The notes under the pieces were generated by a model, which saw only the letters and a program-made list of their open reading frames with translations, ran no database searches and was not told the DNA's origin. The position numbers and the translations under genes were made by a program. Positions 1-8,232 of a stretch of DNA of 47,739 nt are shown here, in pieces. The stretch lies in the NCBI GenBank assembly GCA_033762735.1, contig JANRLJ010000094.1, positions 1-47,739 of the forward strand. The letters run 5' to 3'. Each line of letters begins with the position of its first letter. Within the stretch, counting starts at the first letter, position 1. The stretch comes from JANRLJ01 sp033762735 (GTDB lineage: Bacteria; Chloroflexota; Anaerolineae; Aggregatilineales; Phototrophicaceae).

Positions 1-91
1 CGATGACACGCAGCGCCCGCCGCCGCCAGTGCATCCTGAATTCGTAGCGGACGATGCCCGCCAGTTGCGAAAGTGCCATTGATGTTGTCAT
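1..91 (-). CDS. Membrane protein N-terminus, possibly ABC-2 type permease (partial)
   Basis: Only the first 30 codons lie in the window; the gene runs off the left edge. The ATG at 91 is preceded by AAAGGA about 11 bases upstream on the minus strand. The visible peptide ends in YEFRMHWRRRALRVI, an amphipathic, basic stretch like the cytoplasmic N-terminus that precedes the first membrane segment of ABC-2 type permeases. It lies about 170 bases downstream of another polytopic membrane protein on the same strand, so it is probably the last visible gene of the sigma-factor operon. The family call is an inference from a short, charged N-terminus and neighbours; a different membrane protein is possible. 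Confidence 0.45.
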   Translation of the reverse strand, partial: MTTSMALSQLAGIVRYEFRMHWRRRALRVI

Positions 92-260
92 GATGCGATG
101 AGTCCTTTGCTTTTGACAATGATGACGAGTAACTCAAGCTCTCACCCCTCGATGAATTTGATTTCGCATATCGGTTTTCCCGTACAACAACCATGTTCAC
201 GCTGGAACTGGAAAAGTGTCCTGATGAAACCCTTAGCGAGAGAATCAAGGGGAGGGCAAT

Positions 261-1073
261 TTAACGCTTCACACCCAGCAGCACGGTTTCCTCGCGGCGC
301 AGCCCCCAGAACGCCAGCGCCAGCAGGTTGATACCGAGGGCGATCACGCCGAAGCGGTTGAGCAGGTAGTCGCCGAGTTCCAGCCGCCCCGGTTTGAGAT
401 AGGGCTGGAACGGCCACAGAAAGGGCTGGATTTTGTCCAGCGGTTCGATGATCGGCTGGCCGGGCAGGAAGGCATCCCCGGCGAAGGCGAAGATGCCCCA
501 CACCGCGACGGTAATCGCGACCCCGAAAACGGCCACGCGGGATTGCAGCGTGGTATAGACCGCCACCCCTGTGAGCATGACGGTGGGCGGAATCCAGCGC
601 AGCACTGCCAGCACCACATCACTGTCCCCGGTAATTGCTAATGTGAGCGCCGTTCCCAGCAGCGCCACAACAGTTTGCGCCGCCAGCACAATCATCAGCC
701 GCTCGATCAGCACCCAGCCAATCGGGCGCGGGCAGGCCAGTTCGACCTCCAGCGCGGCTTCGTCCTCCGGCGAAAAGAGGAAAGCTGCCTGCGCCGCCAT
801 CACCAGCGGCACAATCATCTCGACCAGCCTGAGCTTGTCTTCCAGCGCGTAATCGTTGAGCAGGATGACCGCGCCCAGCAGCCACGCGCCGCCCAGCGTG
901 GGCAGCCAGGACTGCATCCTGAACGCGGCATTCCAGGCGAAGCGGCCATGGGCGGTGCGCAGTGTGGGAATGACCTGCACGATGTTCCACACCCCCCACA
1001 GCGCGATCAGCAGGGTCAGCACCGCCGCCGTTGAGCGCGATTCCGAGAGCGATACAAGGGTGAAGCCGTTCAT
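261..1073 (-). CDS. Polytopic membrane protein, ABC-2 permease-like
   Basis: This 270-residue protein has about six hydrophobic segments (near residues 15-32, 60-75, 85-100, 125-150, 160-195 and 240-258) and ends in a short basic tail. Length and segment spacing resemble ABC-2 type permease subunits, but I see no decisive motif and no ATP-binding partner in the window. Its ATG overlaps the stop of the upstream gene in an ATGA arrangement, and GGAG lies 10 bases before the start, so translation is probably coupled. It is the third gene of an operon that begins with an ECF sigma factor. A role in an export or signalling complex controlled by that sigma factor is plausible but unproven. Confidence 0.6.
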   Translation of the reverse strand: MNGFTLVSLSESRSTAAVLTLLIALWGVWNIVQVIPTLRTAHGRFAWNAAFRMQSWLPTLGGAWLLGAVILLNDYALEDKLRLVEMIVPLVMAAQAAFLFSPEDEAALEVELACPRPIGWVLIERLMIVLAAQTVVALLGTALTLAITGDSDVVLAVLRWIPPTVMLTGVAVYTTLQSRVAVFGVAITVAVWGIFAFAGDAFLPGQPIIEPLDKIQPFLWPFQPYLKPGRLELGDYLLNRFGVIALGINLLALAFWGLRREETVLLGVKR

Positions 1074-1972
1074 AAGTGTTGATCTCCGATGCGATGTTCA
1101 GACTGCCCCACCATCCACAGCGCGACGATGACCAGCAGCGCGGACACCAGAAACAGCGCCGGGCGGCTTTCTGCCACGCGCAAACCGGGCAGGGAGAGCA
1201 GGGATAAAAGCAGGTTGTCCCCGGCCTGGGTGGTAAGGCTCAGGTGAACCACCCACAGTCCCAGGCTGAAGCTCGCGCCGATCAGCGGCTCGATGGACGC
1301 GACGCTGAGAAAAAAGGCCAGCGCAGAGAGGAACGTCATCGGCGCAAGCCACGACATGACCAGCGGCCACAGCGACACCTCCGTATATGTAAGCGCCAGC
1401 AGAACGCTCCCGGCTAAGGCCAGCAGCAGATTCAGTCCGAAGACCAGCGCCAGCCGCGCCAGCAGCAGCAGCACACCGCCGACCCGCGTGGCGTTCTCCA
1501 GTTCGAGCATCTGCTCGGTTTCGCCGTCATAGAGCAGCGCCACGCCACAGGCAGTGACGATGGGTGCGATAACGGCCAGCGGCAGCAGGGTGTTCCCGTT
1601 CTGGCCGTAAGTGCCGAGCGTGACCAGTGTGCCAATCAGCATGACCAGCAGCGACGCCCACCAGATCGCCCCGCGCACTACCCGCATCTGGGCAATCAGC
1701 ACTTGCAGCGGCCAGGACTGGCTTACGCCGCGCTTCAAACGCTGGAACCATGTTTCGGAAGGCAGCGCGGCGGCCAACTGCTGCACCAGCGAGTCAATCT
1801 GCATGGTCTGCGTCTCCGCTGCATCCCAACGGCGCAGCAGCAGCACGGTTTCAAGCAGCGCATCGGCTTCTTCGGCGGAGTCCAGGTCTTCCGCCAGCAT
1901 GGCCCGCAGACGCGCCTTGAGCGCTGCGTCCTTCTGGTCGGCTGGATTTCCTGAAAAGGGGTTATCGTGCAT
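1070..1972 (-). CDS. Membrane protein following an ECF sigma factor; possible anti-sigma role
   Basis: The 300-residue protein has a soluble, charged N-terminal part of about 100 residues and then roughly six membrane segments. The layout, cytoplasmic N-terminus plus membrane anchor directly after an ECF sigma gene, is that of an anti-sigma factor, but I do not see the HxxxCxxC zinc signature of ZAS-type anti-sigma domains. The start at 1972 has GGAGG six bases upstream and overlaps the end of the sigma gene by 11 bases. It overlaps the next gene by four bases. The anti-sigma function is inferred from gene order only; the membrane half looks like an ABC-2 type permease. Confidence 0.55.
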   Translation of the reverse strand: MHDNPFSGNPADQKDAALKARLRAMLAEDLDSAEEADALLETVLLLRRWDAAETQTMQIDSLVQQLAAALPSETWFQRLKRGVSQSWPLQVLIAQMRVVRGAIWWASLLVMLIGTLVTLGTYGQNGNTLLPLAVIAPIVTACGVALLYDGETEQMLELENATRVGGVLLLLARLALVFGLNLLLALAGSVLLALTYTEVSLWPLVMSWLAPMTFLSALAFFLSVASIEPLIGASFSLGLWVVHLSLTTQAGDNLLLSLLSLPGLRVAESRPALFLVSALLVIVALWMVGQSEHRIGDQHL

Positions 1973-2567
1973 CGTCCGCCTCCAAGGATTCGCCCAGATT
2001 CGGGCGCATCTGCGTGCGCAGGCCTCGCAGCCCCAGCGACAGGCGCGATTTCACCGTGCCGACCGGGATCGACAGCGCCTCGGCGATTTCGGCCAGCGAC
2101 CATTCCTGGTAATAGCGCAGCACGACGACCTCGCGGTGATGATCGGGCAGCGCGGCCAGTGCCCTGGCGACAGCCTGTGCCGATTCCTGCTCCGTTTCAC
2201 CGGCGATCAACTCGGCTTCCGGCAGCGGCGCATCGACCGGAATCGCCTCAAATTCGCTGGTGGCGGTGGTATCGGTTTCCGCCGTAAGTGTCTGGCGCGT
2301 CTCTGCCCGCATGTGATGGTTACGCGCAAGGTTGGTGGCGATGGCATACAGCCAGGGCTTGAACGGGCGCGGATAGGTATAGCTGGCGATTCCGCGCAGC
2401 GCTCGCAGAAACGTCTCCTGCGCCATATCCTCGCTCTGCATCCGGTCGCCACCCGTCATGCGGTAGAGATAGCCCACCAGCGGGCTGTAGTGCCGCTGTA
2501 CCAGCACCGCCAGATCGTCTTTTCTGCCCTGTTGGAGTCCCAATGCCAGTTCCTCGTCCTGCTGCAC
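1962..2567 (-). CDS. ECF-family RNA polymerase sigma factor
   Basis: The protein contains the two domains of ECF sigma factors. Region 2 includes QRHYSPLVGYLYRM and SEDMAQETFLRAL, with PFKPWLYAIATNLARNH at the core-binding and -10 recognition helices. Region 4 includes LPDHHREVVVLRYYQEWSLA and a helix-turn-helix with GTVKSRLSLGLRGLR. I chose the GTG at 2567 because GGAG lies eight bases upstream and the protein then begins a few residues before region 2, as usual. A longer reading frame starts with GTG at 2639, but that codon has no ribosome binding site and falls inside an ECF-like promoter. Downstream genes overlap it, so sigma factor and membrane proteins are probably made together. The extension between regions 2 and 4 is acidic and somewhat long. 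Confidence 0.88.
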   Translation of the reverse strand: MQQDEELALGLQQGRKDDLAVLVQRHYSPLVGYLYRMTGGDRMQSEDMAQETFLRALRGIASYTYPRPFKPWLYAIATNLARNHHMRAETRQTLTAETDTTATSEFEAIPVDAPLPEAELIAGETEQESAQAVARALAALPDHHREVVVLRYYQEWSLAEIAEALSIPVGTVKSRLSLGLRGLRTQMRPNLGESLEADDAR

Positions 2568-2610
2568 GGTTGCTGCTCCGGCGTTGTAGGTCGCCTGCGG
2601 TTCTAAACCC

Positions 2611-2637
2611 CAATACAGGCGTGAGGGCGAAAGGTTC
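2611..2637 (-). promoter_or_regulatory. Candidate ECF-type promoter for the sigma operon
   Basis: On the minus strand GAACCT (2637-2632) is followed after about 15 bases by GTATTG (2616-2611). A GAAC core at -35 is typical of ECF-dependent promoters, so the operon may be autoregulated. Transcription would start some 40 bases before the GTG at 2567. This is pattern recognition on one site only. Confidence 0.3.
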
Positions 2638-2646
2638 ACGGAAGAA

Positions 2647-2685
2647 TCAAAAAACGCCCGTTTGGTGGGCGCTTTTTACGTTTTT
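2647..2685. terminator. Bidirectional-looking intrinsic terminator
   Basis: The stem CGCCC/GGGCG (2655-2659 with 2667-2671) has a seven-base loop. On the minus strand it is followed by six T residues, which fits the end of the peptide transporter operon. On the plus strand it is followed by five T residues and, after ACG, another five. Confidence 0.65.
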
Positions 2686-2718
2686 GGGATTTGCAGCGCT
2701 CATCCTCAGGTTTAATAT

Positions 2719-2747
2719 GTAGGGGCGACCCGGCGGGTCGCCCCTAC
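2719..2747. repeat. Dispersed GTAGGGGC palindrome, solo copy
   Basis: This is a perfect palindrome with 13-base arms and a 3-base centre, bounded by GTAGGGGC and GCCCCTAC. The inner arm here is GACCC/GGGTC, unlike the other copies in the window, which keep the outer bases but change the inner arm on both sides at once. It lies between the peptide-transporter operon and its terminator. Confidence 0.85.
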
Positions 2748-2782
2748 AAAATCCTGTCTTAGAGAGGTTTGCAGGCCTTCGT

Positions 2783-3742
2783 TTAAACCTTATTGTCCGA
2801 ACGCGGGTCGAGCGCGTCGCGCAGGCCGTCGCCCAGAAAGTTGATACTCATGACCGTCAGCACGATCATCAGGCCGGGGAACACCCACAGCCAGGGCGCG
2901 TCCGCGATATGGCTGCGCGCGTTTTCCAGCATATTGCCCCAGGTGGCTGTGGGCTGCTGTACACCCAGGCCGAGGAAGCTGATGTAGGCTTCCTGCAAGA
3001 TTGCCCCGGCCACACCCAGCGTCGTCGCCACGATGACGGGCGCAACCGTGTTCGGCAGGATATGCGTCATAATAATGCGGCGGTTGGAAGCGCCAAGCGC
3101 CCGCGCCGCCGTTACGAATTCTGACTCGCGCAGCGACAGCACATTCGACCGCACAATGCGTGACAGGCTCGTCCAGCTCGTGATGCCGATGATGAAGATG
3201 ATGACCACCACACTACCGCTGAACGAGCGACCGAGGAACTCAACCGGCCGGACGCTCCCGCTGAAGTAACGCGCCATCACCAGCAGCAGCAGCAGCGTCG
3301 GGATACTCAGCAGCGCCTCGACAAAGCGCATCAGCAGCGAATCGATGATGCCGCCGTAGTAGCCTGCCAGCAGTCCTACCAGCGTCCCCAGAATCACGGA
3401 AACCGTCACCGACAGCAGGCCGATGATGAGCGAAATCTGGCCGCCGTAAATCAGCCGCGCCAGCACATCACGCCCCAGATGATCGCTGCCGAGCGGGAAC
3501 TGTTCGGAAGGGGCTTCCAGCTTCAGCGCCGGGTCGTTGTAGTTGGCTTCGCTCTCGCTGTAGACCAGTGTGCCGAGCGTGACGAACAGCACCAGCGCGA
3601 CCAGAATCACACCGCCCAGAACCGCCAGACGATGTCGCAGGAAGCGCCGCCGCGCCCGCCCAAGCTGGGAACGCGGGGCAGCAAGCTGTGGCTGTGTGCC
3701 GAGGCTGATGGGTTGTGCGTTCGTTTTTGCCTGTGTGGACAT
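2783..3742 (-). CDS. Peptide ABC transporter permease, OppC/DppC type
   Basis: Inner-membrane permease subunit of a peptide or nickel-type ABC importer. The N-terminal OppC_N-type region holds the first membrane segment (about residues 30-55), followed by the conserved DHLGRDVLARLIYGGQISL stretch. The BPD_transp_1 domain follows, with the coupling loop around TAARALGASNRRIIMTHILP, which contacts the ATPase, and the C-terminal signature FLGLGVQQPTATWG. Length fits the family. I prefer the ATG at 3742, with GAGG just upstream, over a GTG at 3763 that lacks a binding site. It follows the OppB-like gene on the same strand but is separated by about 270 bases of repeats. No ATPase gene (OppD/OppF) is in the window. 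Confidence 0.9.
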   Translation of the reverse strand: MSTQAKTNAQPISLGTQPQLAAPRSQLGRARRRFLRHRLAVLGGVILVALVLFVTLGTLVYSESEANYNDPALKLEAPSEQFPLGSDHLGRDVLARLIYGGQISLIIGLLSVTVSVILGTLVGLLAGYYGGIIDSLLMRFVEALLSIPTLLLLLVMARYFSGSVRPVEFLGRSFSGSVVVIIFIIGITSWTSLSRIVRSNVLSLRESEFVTAARALGASNRRIIMTHILPNTVAPVIVATTLGVAGAILQEAYISFLGLGVQQPTATWGNMLENARSHIADAPWLWVFPGLMIVLTVMSINFLGDGLRDALDPRSDNKV

Positions 3743-3777
3743 AAGCCTCACTCGTTCCAGCACGTAAAAGAATTTTT

Positions 3778-4018
3778 AACCACAGAGATTACGGAGAACA
3801 CGGAGAGAAGATGCAAGTGAACGCTGTGTTCCCGGAAATCGCTTGAAATTTAACCACCAGGGCGACAGGCGCTCCAAAATCACGAACAACATCATGGAGA
3901 AACCAGAACGACTCCGCTGCATGTACGGGCGAGGCATGCCTTGCCCCTACGAAAACACCATACGGTTTTGAAATGTTTTATCTATAAGTCTCTGTGCACT
4001 CTGTGTTCTCTGTGGTTA
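3778..4018. repeat. Inverted pair of ACCACAGAG-type repeats with a palindrome between them
   Basis: AACCACAGAGATTACGGAG begins near 3778 on the plus strand, and a related copy (AACCACAGAGAACACAGAG) begins near 4018 on the minus strand, so the two face each other across about 240 bases. A GTACGGGC/GCCCCTAC palindrome with centre GCATGC lies inside at 3923-3950. The right copy provides the TAA stop codon of the OppB-like gene. Read in one frame the left copy gives TTEITENTE, a peptide signature familiar from non-coding repeats in many bacteria. The structure resembles a small non-autonomous element, but no target duplication was established. Confidence 0.6.
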
Positions 4019-5059
4019 GTTATACCGGATGCGCGGGTCGAGCCAGGTATACGCCAGATCGGTCAGCAGTTGGAAGAACACGACCGAGATCGAGATCAGC
4101 ATCAGCAGCGCCATCAGCACCGGGAAATCCGACCGATTCAGGCTGTTGATGAACAACTGCCCCATCCCCGGCCAGGCGAATACGGACTCTGTCACCACCG
4201 CCCCGGCCAGCAGAAACGGCAGATCAAGCCCGATCAGCGTGACCAGCGGCAGCGAGGCATTCTTGAAGGCGTGGACGAACAGCGTCCGCCGCTCGGAAAG
4301 CCCCTTCGACCGCGCCGTGCGGATATAGTCCGAATTGATGACTTCCAGCATGGTCGAACGAATGAAGCGGCTGTACCCGGCGATGCTGATGAGTGCGATG
4401 CTCAGCACGGGCAGCACGATATGCCACGCGATCTGGCTGAAGGTGCGGCCTTCGGACGGCTCGAACATCCCGCCTGTGGGGAAATAGGGCAGCCCCCACG
4501 CCTTAAAATTAATGGCGAAGATGTAAATCAGCAGCAGCGACAGCAGCGAGATTGGCACCGAATAGGCCACGAAGGAAAAGGTCGTGAGCGCGTTGTCGAT
4601 CCACGTATACTGCCGGATGGCCGCCACCACCCCCAGGAACAGCGACACCGAGATAATCACCACTTCAGCCGTCAGCATGAGCGTCAGCGTGTTCTGGACG
4701 CGGTCACTGATAACCTGAGAGGCGGGCTGGCGGGTGGCAATGGACATGCCGAAATCGCCGCGCAGTACCCCCCTGCGTGTGCCATAGCGGTCGGCCTCGC
4801 TGGTCGTGGTGCCGTCCCCATCAATGTCAAGCCTGACCCAATCGTTGCCGATCAGCCAGTAGAGGTACTGAATATGCAGCGGTTGATCGAGGCCGAGCTG
4901 GCGGCGCAGCCGTTCGCGATCTTCGGCACGGGGAGGTTCGCGCCCTCCCAGGGTGGCAATCGGATCGCCGACAGCCTGCATCAACACAAAAAGGATGACG
5001 CTGATCAGAAATAAGAGCGGGATCGCCTGGAGAATCCGGCGAAGGATATATTTAGCCAC
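4016..5059 (-). CDS. Peptide ABC transporter permease, OppB/DppB type
   Basis: Inner-membrane permease subunit that pairs with the OppC-like protein. The N-terminus (MAKYILRRILQAIPLLFLI) is the classic OppB start with the first membrane segment. The BPD_transp_1 domain contains the ATPase coupling region around RTARSKGLSERRTLFVHAFK and the C-terminal FAWPGMGQLFINSLNRSDFPV signature. At about 347 residues it is slightly long: the first periplasmic loop carries an insertion with DIDGDGTTTSEAD (near residues 77-90), which looks like an EF-hand or dockerin-type calcium loop. The binding-protein gene lies 136 bases upstream. Its stop codon lies in a dispersed repeat. Confidence 0.92.
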   Translation of the reverse strand: MAKYILRRILQAIPLLFLISVILFVLMQAVGDPIATLGGREPPRAEDRERLRRQLGLDQPLHIQYLYWLIGNDWVRLDIDGDGTTTSEADRYGTRRGVLRGDFGMSIATRQPASQVISDRVQNTLTLMLTAEVVIISVSLFLGVVAAIRQYTWIDNALTTFSFVAYSVPISLLSLLLIYIFAINFKAWGLPYFPTGGMFEPSEGRTFSQIAWHIVLPVLSIALISIAGYSRFIRSTMLEVINSDYIRTARSKGLSERRTLFVHAFKNASLPLVTLIGLDLPFLLAGAVVTESVFAWPGMGQLFINSLNRSDFPVLMALLMLISISVVFFQLLTDLAYTWLDPRIRYN

Positions 5060-5145
5060 GCGCTATAAGTTCCTGCACTACACGTTCCGGGGTTCAAATC
5101 TCTGGTGATGCAAAGACGCATCGCCCTGCCATTTGTGGTGTTCCC

Positions 5146-5173
5146 GCAGGGGCGAGGCATGCCTCGCCCCTGC
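5146..5173. repeat. Dispersed GGGGC palindrome, solo copy
   Basis: A perfect 28-base palindrome with centre GCATGC and arms GGGGCGAG/CTCGCCCC. The outermost bases are GCA/TGC instead of GTA/TAC. It lies between the binding-protein gene and the OppB-like gene and could act as an mRNA hairpin that separates high expression of the binding protein from the permeases. Confidence 0.85.
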
Positions 5174-5195
5174 CAAGTGAATTATCTCTGGCGCA

Positions 5196-6842
5196 CTACT
5201 CGCTCAGCGTCCATTCGGTGACGTTCCAGAACGGATAAAGCGCGTTGATGCGAACGTTCTCGATGCGGTTGCTGATTTCCCAGTTGTCGGCATCGTACCA
5301 GATACCGATATATACGAAGTCCTGGGCGATCAGTTCGCTGATCTGGTGGAACAGCGCGGTGCGGGCTTCGAGGTCGGTGGTGCGGTTGGCTTCCTCGAAC
5401 AGTGCATCCACTTCTTCATTGCAATAGCTGCGGTAGTTGTTGCCGTCCGGTGCATCGGGTGTGGGGATCTGGCCGCACAGGAAGATGCTGGTGTTCGGGT
5501 CAGGGAACTGGGTCGTCTGTGACCACTGGGCGATGTCGTAATCGCCAATCGCGACCGGGCCGCCTTCGCTGTAGCTGCCGAAGAAGATGTCGGACTCGTA
5601 GGTAATCAGTTCCAGGCCAATGCCGATCTCGGCAAAGTCCTGCTGCGCCAGCGCGAACGTGTCGGAACGGATGCCGCGTGTGTTGGTCACGAAGCGCAGC
5701 ACGAGTTCGGTGCCGTCCAGATCGCGGGTGCCGTCGCCGTTGCTATCCACCCAGCCAGCTTCATCCAGCAGCGCAGCCGCGCGTTCGGGGTCATAGGGCG
5801 GGGCGCTCAGGTTTGGACTCTGGAAGGGGGTGCCTTCCCAGGGGCTGGCGGGCGGGTAGGTCAGGCCGTCCAGCAGTTCGGCGGTCAGCCCCGGACGGTC
5901 GAAGCCGAGCGCCAGCGCCTCACGCACACGCACATCCTGCAGCGCGGGGTGGCCGGTTTCGGGACTCAGGTTGATGTTCCACTGTTCGTTGTAACCGCTG
6001 GTGGCGATCACGACCTGGAACAGACCCGATTCTTCCACCTGCGAAAGCTGTGACCAGTCCAGGAACGTACCGATTTCGGCCTCGTCATTCAGCAGCGTCG
6101 CCAGATACGCATCGGAATCGGGGACGAAGCTGAGGATCACTTCTTCAATTGCGGGCGCGGTGCCCCAGTAGTTTTCGTTGCGGACGAAGCGGATGAAGCT
6201 GCCGATTTCCCATTCCGCAAAGGCGTACGGGCCAGAGACGGGGTCGGGGGCGCGGTTCCAGGCGGCGTTGTCGAGCGTACCTTCCGCCTCGAACACCGGG
6301 CGCAGCGCATGTTCCGGCAGCGGGTACAGGTTGATGTTGGTCAGCCAGGGCGCGAACGGTTCGGCGAACGTGACCACAATCGTGCGTTCGTCGGGTGCTT
6401 CCACGCTGCTGACAATGCCGTCGTCCACGCCGAAGGGATAGGTGCCGCTGACGAGGTTGGCCGGGTTCTGGAGCATTTCCACGCGGAACAGATAGTCCGC
6501 CGAGGTAATCGGCTCACCGTCGCTCCAGGTGATGTCGTCGCGCAGCGTCATGGTGATGACTGTGCCGTCTTCGCTCACGCCGCCGTTTTCCACCGAGGGA
6601 ATTTCCGTAACCAGCACCGGAACAGGCTGGAGCTGATCGTCAAAGCTCCACACGGGCGAGAGGAACAGGTCATTGTTGATGGTTGTAAAGAACATATTGG
6701 TGTACATGGAGTTGAGGGTGTCGAGTTCCTGTGGATACAGAACCGTAATCGACGACCCTTCCTGTGCCATCGTGGGCGCGGCCATCAACAGCGCCAGCAC
6801 CAGCACGGTGAGCAGTAAAAAGAGGCGGTTGCGTTTCACCAT
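5196..6842 (-). CDS. Peptide ABC transporter substrate-binding protein (SBP family 5)
   Basis: Secreted or membrane-tethered receptor of the adjacent importer. Residues 1-26 form a signal peptide (basic start, long Leu/Val core, then PTMAQ). The mature part has the SBP_bac_5 layout: GTVITMTLRDDITWSDGEPI followed by SADYLF, the later GPYAFAEWE, EQWNINLSPE, VREALALGFDR and YDPERAAALLDEAGW. A DSNGDGTRDLDG loop is common in this family. Length of 548 is normal. No lipobox cysteine is seen, so it may remain attached by its signal segment or be free. It is the first gene of the operon binding protein, OppB, OppC. Confidence 0.93.
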   Translation of the reverse strand: MVKRNRLFLLLTVLVLALLMAAPTMAQEGSSITVLYPQELDTLNSMYTNMFFTTINNDLFLSPVWSFDDQLQPVPVLVTEIPSVENGGVSEDGTVITMTLRDDITWSDGEPITSADYLFRVEMLQNPANLVSGTYPFGVDDGIVSSVEAPDERTIVVTFAEPFAPWLTNINLYPLPEHALRPVFEAEGTLDNAAWNRAPDPVSGPYAFAEWEIGSFIRFVRNENYWGTAPAIEEVILSFVPDSDAYLATLLNDEAEIGTFLDWSQLSQVEESGLFQVVIATSGYNEQWNINLSPETGHPALQDVRVREALALGFDRPGLTAELLDGLTYPPASPWEGTPFQSPNLSAPPYDPERAAALLDEAGWVDSNGDGTRDLDGTELVLRFVTNTRGIRSDTFALAQQDFAEIGIGLELITYESDIFFGSYSEGGPVAIGDYDIAQWSQTTQFPDPNTSIFLCGQIPTPDAPDGNNYRSYCNEEVDALFEEANRTTDLEARTALFHQISELIAQDFVYIGIWYDADNWEISNRIENVRINALYPFWNVTEWTLSE

Positions 6843-6889
6843 GTAATTTCTCCTTAAAGCATCATTAATGTCGGCATGATAATACCTTC

Positions 6890-6925
6890 AAAATCAAAAA
6901 TCGCAACCTGTGCAGGTTACGATTT
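6890..6925 (-). terminator. Intrinsic terminator after the sugar permease genes
   Basis: On the minus strand AACCTG and CAGGTT form a stem extended by CGT/GCG and is followed by TTTTTGATTTT. It lies about 40 bases past the stop of the MalG-like gene, and separates it from the peptide transporter operon. Confidence 0.6.
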
Positions 6926-6962
6926 CGCGATTGTGAAATTTGTGGAAATTGACGGTGGCGTA

Positions 6963-8222
6963 CTACCCCTTCACCCCACCGACGGCCAGCCCTTCGATGA
7001 AGTATTTCTGCGCGAAGATGAACACCAGAATCGGCGGCAGGATGGCAATCGCCGCGCCGGTCAGCACCAGATTCGGGCGGTCGGCGGCGATGTTGCTCAG
7101 TCGTATCAGCGAGAGCGTCAGCACATGATTGGTTTCGTTCCCCTCGCCGATAATCAGCAGCGGCCACAGGAAGCTGTTCCACGCATACAGGAAGGAGAAG
7201 ATTGCCAGCGTCGCCACAGCGGGCGTGCTGAGCGGGACGAAGATCGTCCAAAGAATGCGGAAGCGGCTGCATCCATCCAGCAGCGCGGCTTCTTCGATTT
7301 CCTTCGGGATGGTGATAAAGAACTGGCGCATGAGGAAGGTGCCGTAAGCGGTGAAAATCCAGGGCACGATCAGCGAGACGATGCGGTTCTCCCAGCCGAT
7401 CAGCACCATCAGGCGGTACATGGGGATAATCAGCACCACAAACGGGATCATGATCGAGCCGAGATAGACCACGAACAGGGTATCCCGCCCCCGGAAGTTG
7501 ACACGCGAGAAGGCATAGCCGCCGAAGATGGACGTAATCAACTGCCCCACCGTCACACCGAGCGTGACCAGCGTCGTATTAATCAGCGCCCGGTTCAGGT
7601 TTAACTCACCGAAGACGATGTTGTAATTGTCGACCTGGAACTCGACTGCTTCCGCCTGTGTGGCGAGGCGTTCGACGGCGTAGGTGCGCTGTTCAGGGTT
7701 GTCGGGATTCACGAACACATCCACGCGCGGGGTGCTGACCAGATAGAGTTCGCGGGTTTCTCCCTCGACCTCCACTGCATACACAGGCAGCACAACTTCT
7801 TCGCCGTCGGCGTTGGTGAGCGGCTGTCCTTCCGCGTCCGTCACGGCGCGTTCTTCAATCGGCTGCATTTCTTCCGTCAGCGGCACCTGCGCCACCACAG
7901 CGCTCTCACGCGGATTTTCCAGGTCGATCCCTTCCGCATCGGTAAAACTGCCGACCTGCTGCTTTTCGCCCGTAGCGACCATCTCCACCGTCTGGCCGTC
8001 GATCTCGAAGGTGTAGGCAGACACCTGTTCGCCGTTGTACTCGCGCGTTTCCGTCGTATAGGGCAAAAGGCGCGGCGGATAGGTGAACACGTCCGTCGAG
8101 TTCTTGAACGAGGTGGACATCATATAGATGAACGGGAACAGCATGATAAAGGCGAACAGGCTGAGCACGATGTAGATCACAATGCGTGTTAGCCATATCT
8201 GGGCGTTGGCTTTTTCGGTCAT
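6963..8222 (-). CDS. Carbohydrate ABC transporter permease, MalG type with a large loop insertion
   Basis: Inner-membrane permease of a CUT1-type sugar importer. Residues 12-35 form the first membrane segment and lead to the familiar SFKNSTDVFTYPPRLLP. The standard protein resumes at about residue 198 (NYNIVFGELNLNRALINT), with the coupling motif EEAALLDGCSRFRILWTIFV and the C-terminal FIEGLAVGGVKG. Between them lie about 140 extra residues, acidic and predicted beta-rich (YNGEQVSAYTFEIDGQTVEM, VEVEGETRELYLVS), in the first extracytoplasmic loop. Family members are usually near 280 residues; this one has 419. The gene starts 10 bases after the MalF-like gene, so the two are co-translated. No sugar ATPase is encoded nearby. 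Confidence 0.9.
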   Translation of the reverse strand: MTEKANAQIWLTRIVIYIVLSLFAFIMLFPFIYMMSTSFKNSTDVFTYPPRLLPYTTETREYNGEQVSAYTFEIDGQTVEMVATGEKQQVGSFTDAEGIDLENPRESAVVAQVPLTEEMQPIEERAVTDAEGQPLTNADGEEVVLPVYAVEVEGETRELYLVSTPRVDVFVNPDNPEQRTYAVERLATQAEAVEFQVDNYNIVFGELNLNRALINTTLVTLGVTVGQLITSIFGGYAFSRVNFRGRDTLFVVYLGSIMIPFVVLIIPMYRLMVLIGWENRIVSLIVPWIFTAYGTFLMRQFFITIPKEIEEAALLDGCSRFRILWTIFVPLSTPAVATLAIFSFLYAWNSFLWPLLIIGEGNETNHVLTLSLIRLSNIAADRPNLVLTGAAIAILPPILVFIFAQKYFIEGLAVGGVKG

Positions 8223-8232
8223 CAGTGCCCCC

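Noticed and set aside
98..1131. Plus-strand frames across the first membrane protein genes
   Set aside because: They are shadows of the minus-strand genes, with Ser/Ala/Arg-rich composition typical of antisense frames in GC-rich DNA and no ribosome binding sites.
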